Origin: Rhizobium johnstonii 3841
GTDB taxonomy: Bacteria > Pseudomonadota > Alphaproteobacteria > Rhizobiales > Rhizobiaceae
Assembly: GCF_000009265.1 (NCBI RefSeq)
Contig: NC_008380.1
Location: 1,121,501-1,185,500, forward strand
Length of the DNA stretch: 64,000 nt
Direction of reading: 5' to 3'
A program made the position numbers and the translations under genes. Shown piece by piece: positions 63,409-64,000 of the stretch (within the stretch, counting starts at the first letter, position 1; every line of letters starts with the position of its first letter). Below the pieces are notes generated by a model. That model was given only the letters and a program-made list of their open reading frames with translations. It made no database searches and had not been told where the DNA came from.

Positions 63409-64000
63409 TTGAGCGATATCAAACTCTTTCATTTCGGCGGCGCGCAGGTGAGCGAGCTGCCCGGCAGTGCCATGCAGGTCGAGAAATCCCTGCAGGTTCT
63501 GTTCGAGGCCAATCTCGAGGCGTTGCTCGGCATCCGCTTCCTGGCGACCGAGCATTCAACCGGTCACGTGCACGGCGGAAGGATCGATACGCTCGGCCTG
63601 GACGAGGACAACTCGCCGGTCATCATCGAATACAAGCGATCGGTGAACGAGAACGTCATCAACCAGGGCCTGTTCTACCTCGACTGGCTGCTTGATCACC
63701 GCAAGGAATTCCAATGGCTGGTTATGGAACGCCTTGGCCAGGACGTGGCGAATGCCGTTGACTGGTCTGCTCCGCGACTGCTCTGCATTGCCGGCGATTT
63801 CACCCGCTATGACGAGCACGCCGTTAAGCAGATCGCCAGAAACATCGAGCTTATTCGCTACCGGCGGTTCGGCGAGGATCTGTTGATGTTGGAACTGGTG
63901 CATGTGCCGAAGACCAGTAAACTCACTGGCGTTAAAGTGATAACTGAGGTGAAAAGTGTAGGCTCCCTGCAGCCCACAGCTGAGGCCGGTCAGGAAAGCG
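63409..64000 (+). CDS. PD-(D/E)xK nuclease-like protein (DUF5655-type), 3' truncated
   Basis: At least 197 residues are in the window, open to the right edge. The nuclease-like core is clear: HGGRIDTLGLDEDNSPVIIEYKR, with Asp and Glu-x-Lys in the D-E-x-K arrangement, and NVINQGLFYLDWLLDH after it. These proteins resemble NucS/DUF91-type nucleases and are often near restriction systems. The start is TTG 63409 (SDIKLFHFGGAQVSEL) with GGGG upstream. The remaining C-terminal part lies outside. Confidence 0.78.
   Translation, partial: MSDIKLFHFGGAQVSELPGSAMQVEKSLQVLFEANLEALLGIRFLATEHSTGHVHGGRIDTLGLDEDNSPVIIEYKRSVNENVINQGLFYLDWLLDHRKEFQWLVMERLGQDVANAVDWSAPRLLCIAGDFTRYDEHAVKQIARNIELIRYRRFGEDLLMLELVHVPKTSKLTGVKVITEVKSVGSLQPTAEAGQES

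Overview
The window looks like a chromosomal segment of a Rhizobium species (R. leguminosarum/etli type, Alphaproteobacteria). This is inferred from the high-GC coding style, a CcrM GANTC methyltransferase next to a mutY-dciA-dsbA-smc-ppdK block, a thrC/M16 peptidase/rimJ operon, and the GC-rich mosaic and palindromic intergenic repeats typical of rhizobia. No plasmid, phage structural gene, integrase, transposase or CRISPR array is visible.

Layout. 1-4.1 kb: an operon for an amino-acid-type ABC importer led by a flavoprotein (cut by the left edge). 4.7-7.4 kb: a zinc importer (AztA/AztB/AztC type) preceded by two Zur-like boxes and a 42-codon membrane ORF. 7.5-8.3 kb: a Dabb protein and a small secreted protein. 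8.7-15.5 kb: an accessory zone holding a SIR2-domain protein, an exported RidA with a divergent TetR regulator and twin operators, DUF2200, an NlpC/P60-like protein, an unknown protein and a second arginyl-tRNA synthetase. Truncated direct copies of the 3' end of the neighbouring GGDEF/EAL gene divide this zone into cassette-like blocks. 15.5-21.8 kb: the leftward operon thrC, M16 peptidase, rimJ-like acetyltransferase, GGDEF/EAL protein. 22-28.5 kb: a lipoprotein, a HAD phosphatase, a chemoreceptor, three tandem secreted Gly/Ser-rich repeat proteins and a winged-helix regulator. 28.6-32.2 kb: a large autotransporter.

32-41 kb: small proteins, an ArsR regulator divergent from a NIPSNAP/ABM pair, ccrM, NTF2-like, HAD, mutY, dciA, a Fic antitoxin with a doubly frameshifted fic gene, an orphan ribbon-helix-helix antitoxin, and a DsbA-like lipoprotein. 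41-48 kb: smc, a two-hairpin small-RNA candidate, ppdK. 48-54.7 kb: small conserved proteins, a DUF1499 membrane protein, a saccharopine-dehydrogenase-like/DUF4166 protein with a DCC-family partner, an MBL hydrolase, and four of the five mosaic repeats (counting the one after smc).

54.8-64 kb: tRNA-Gln(TTG) followed by a defence-type region: an MNT/HEPN toxin-antitoxin pair behind an AT-rich inverted-repeat region, a type I restriction-modification operon (hsdR, a frameshifted hsdM, hsdS and a small fourth gene), a decayed short-chain dehydrogenase, and the start of a PD-(D/E)xK nuclease-like gene cut by the right edge.

The parts most worth following up are the EAL-3'-end repeats that bracket unrelated cargo, the lone SIR2 protein, the extra ArgRS, the small membrane ORF in the Zur-controlled zinc operon, and the defence cluster beside tRNA-Gln.
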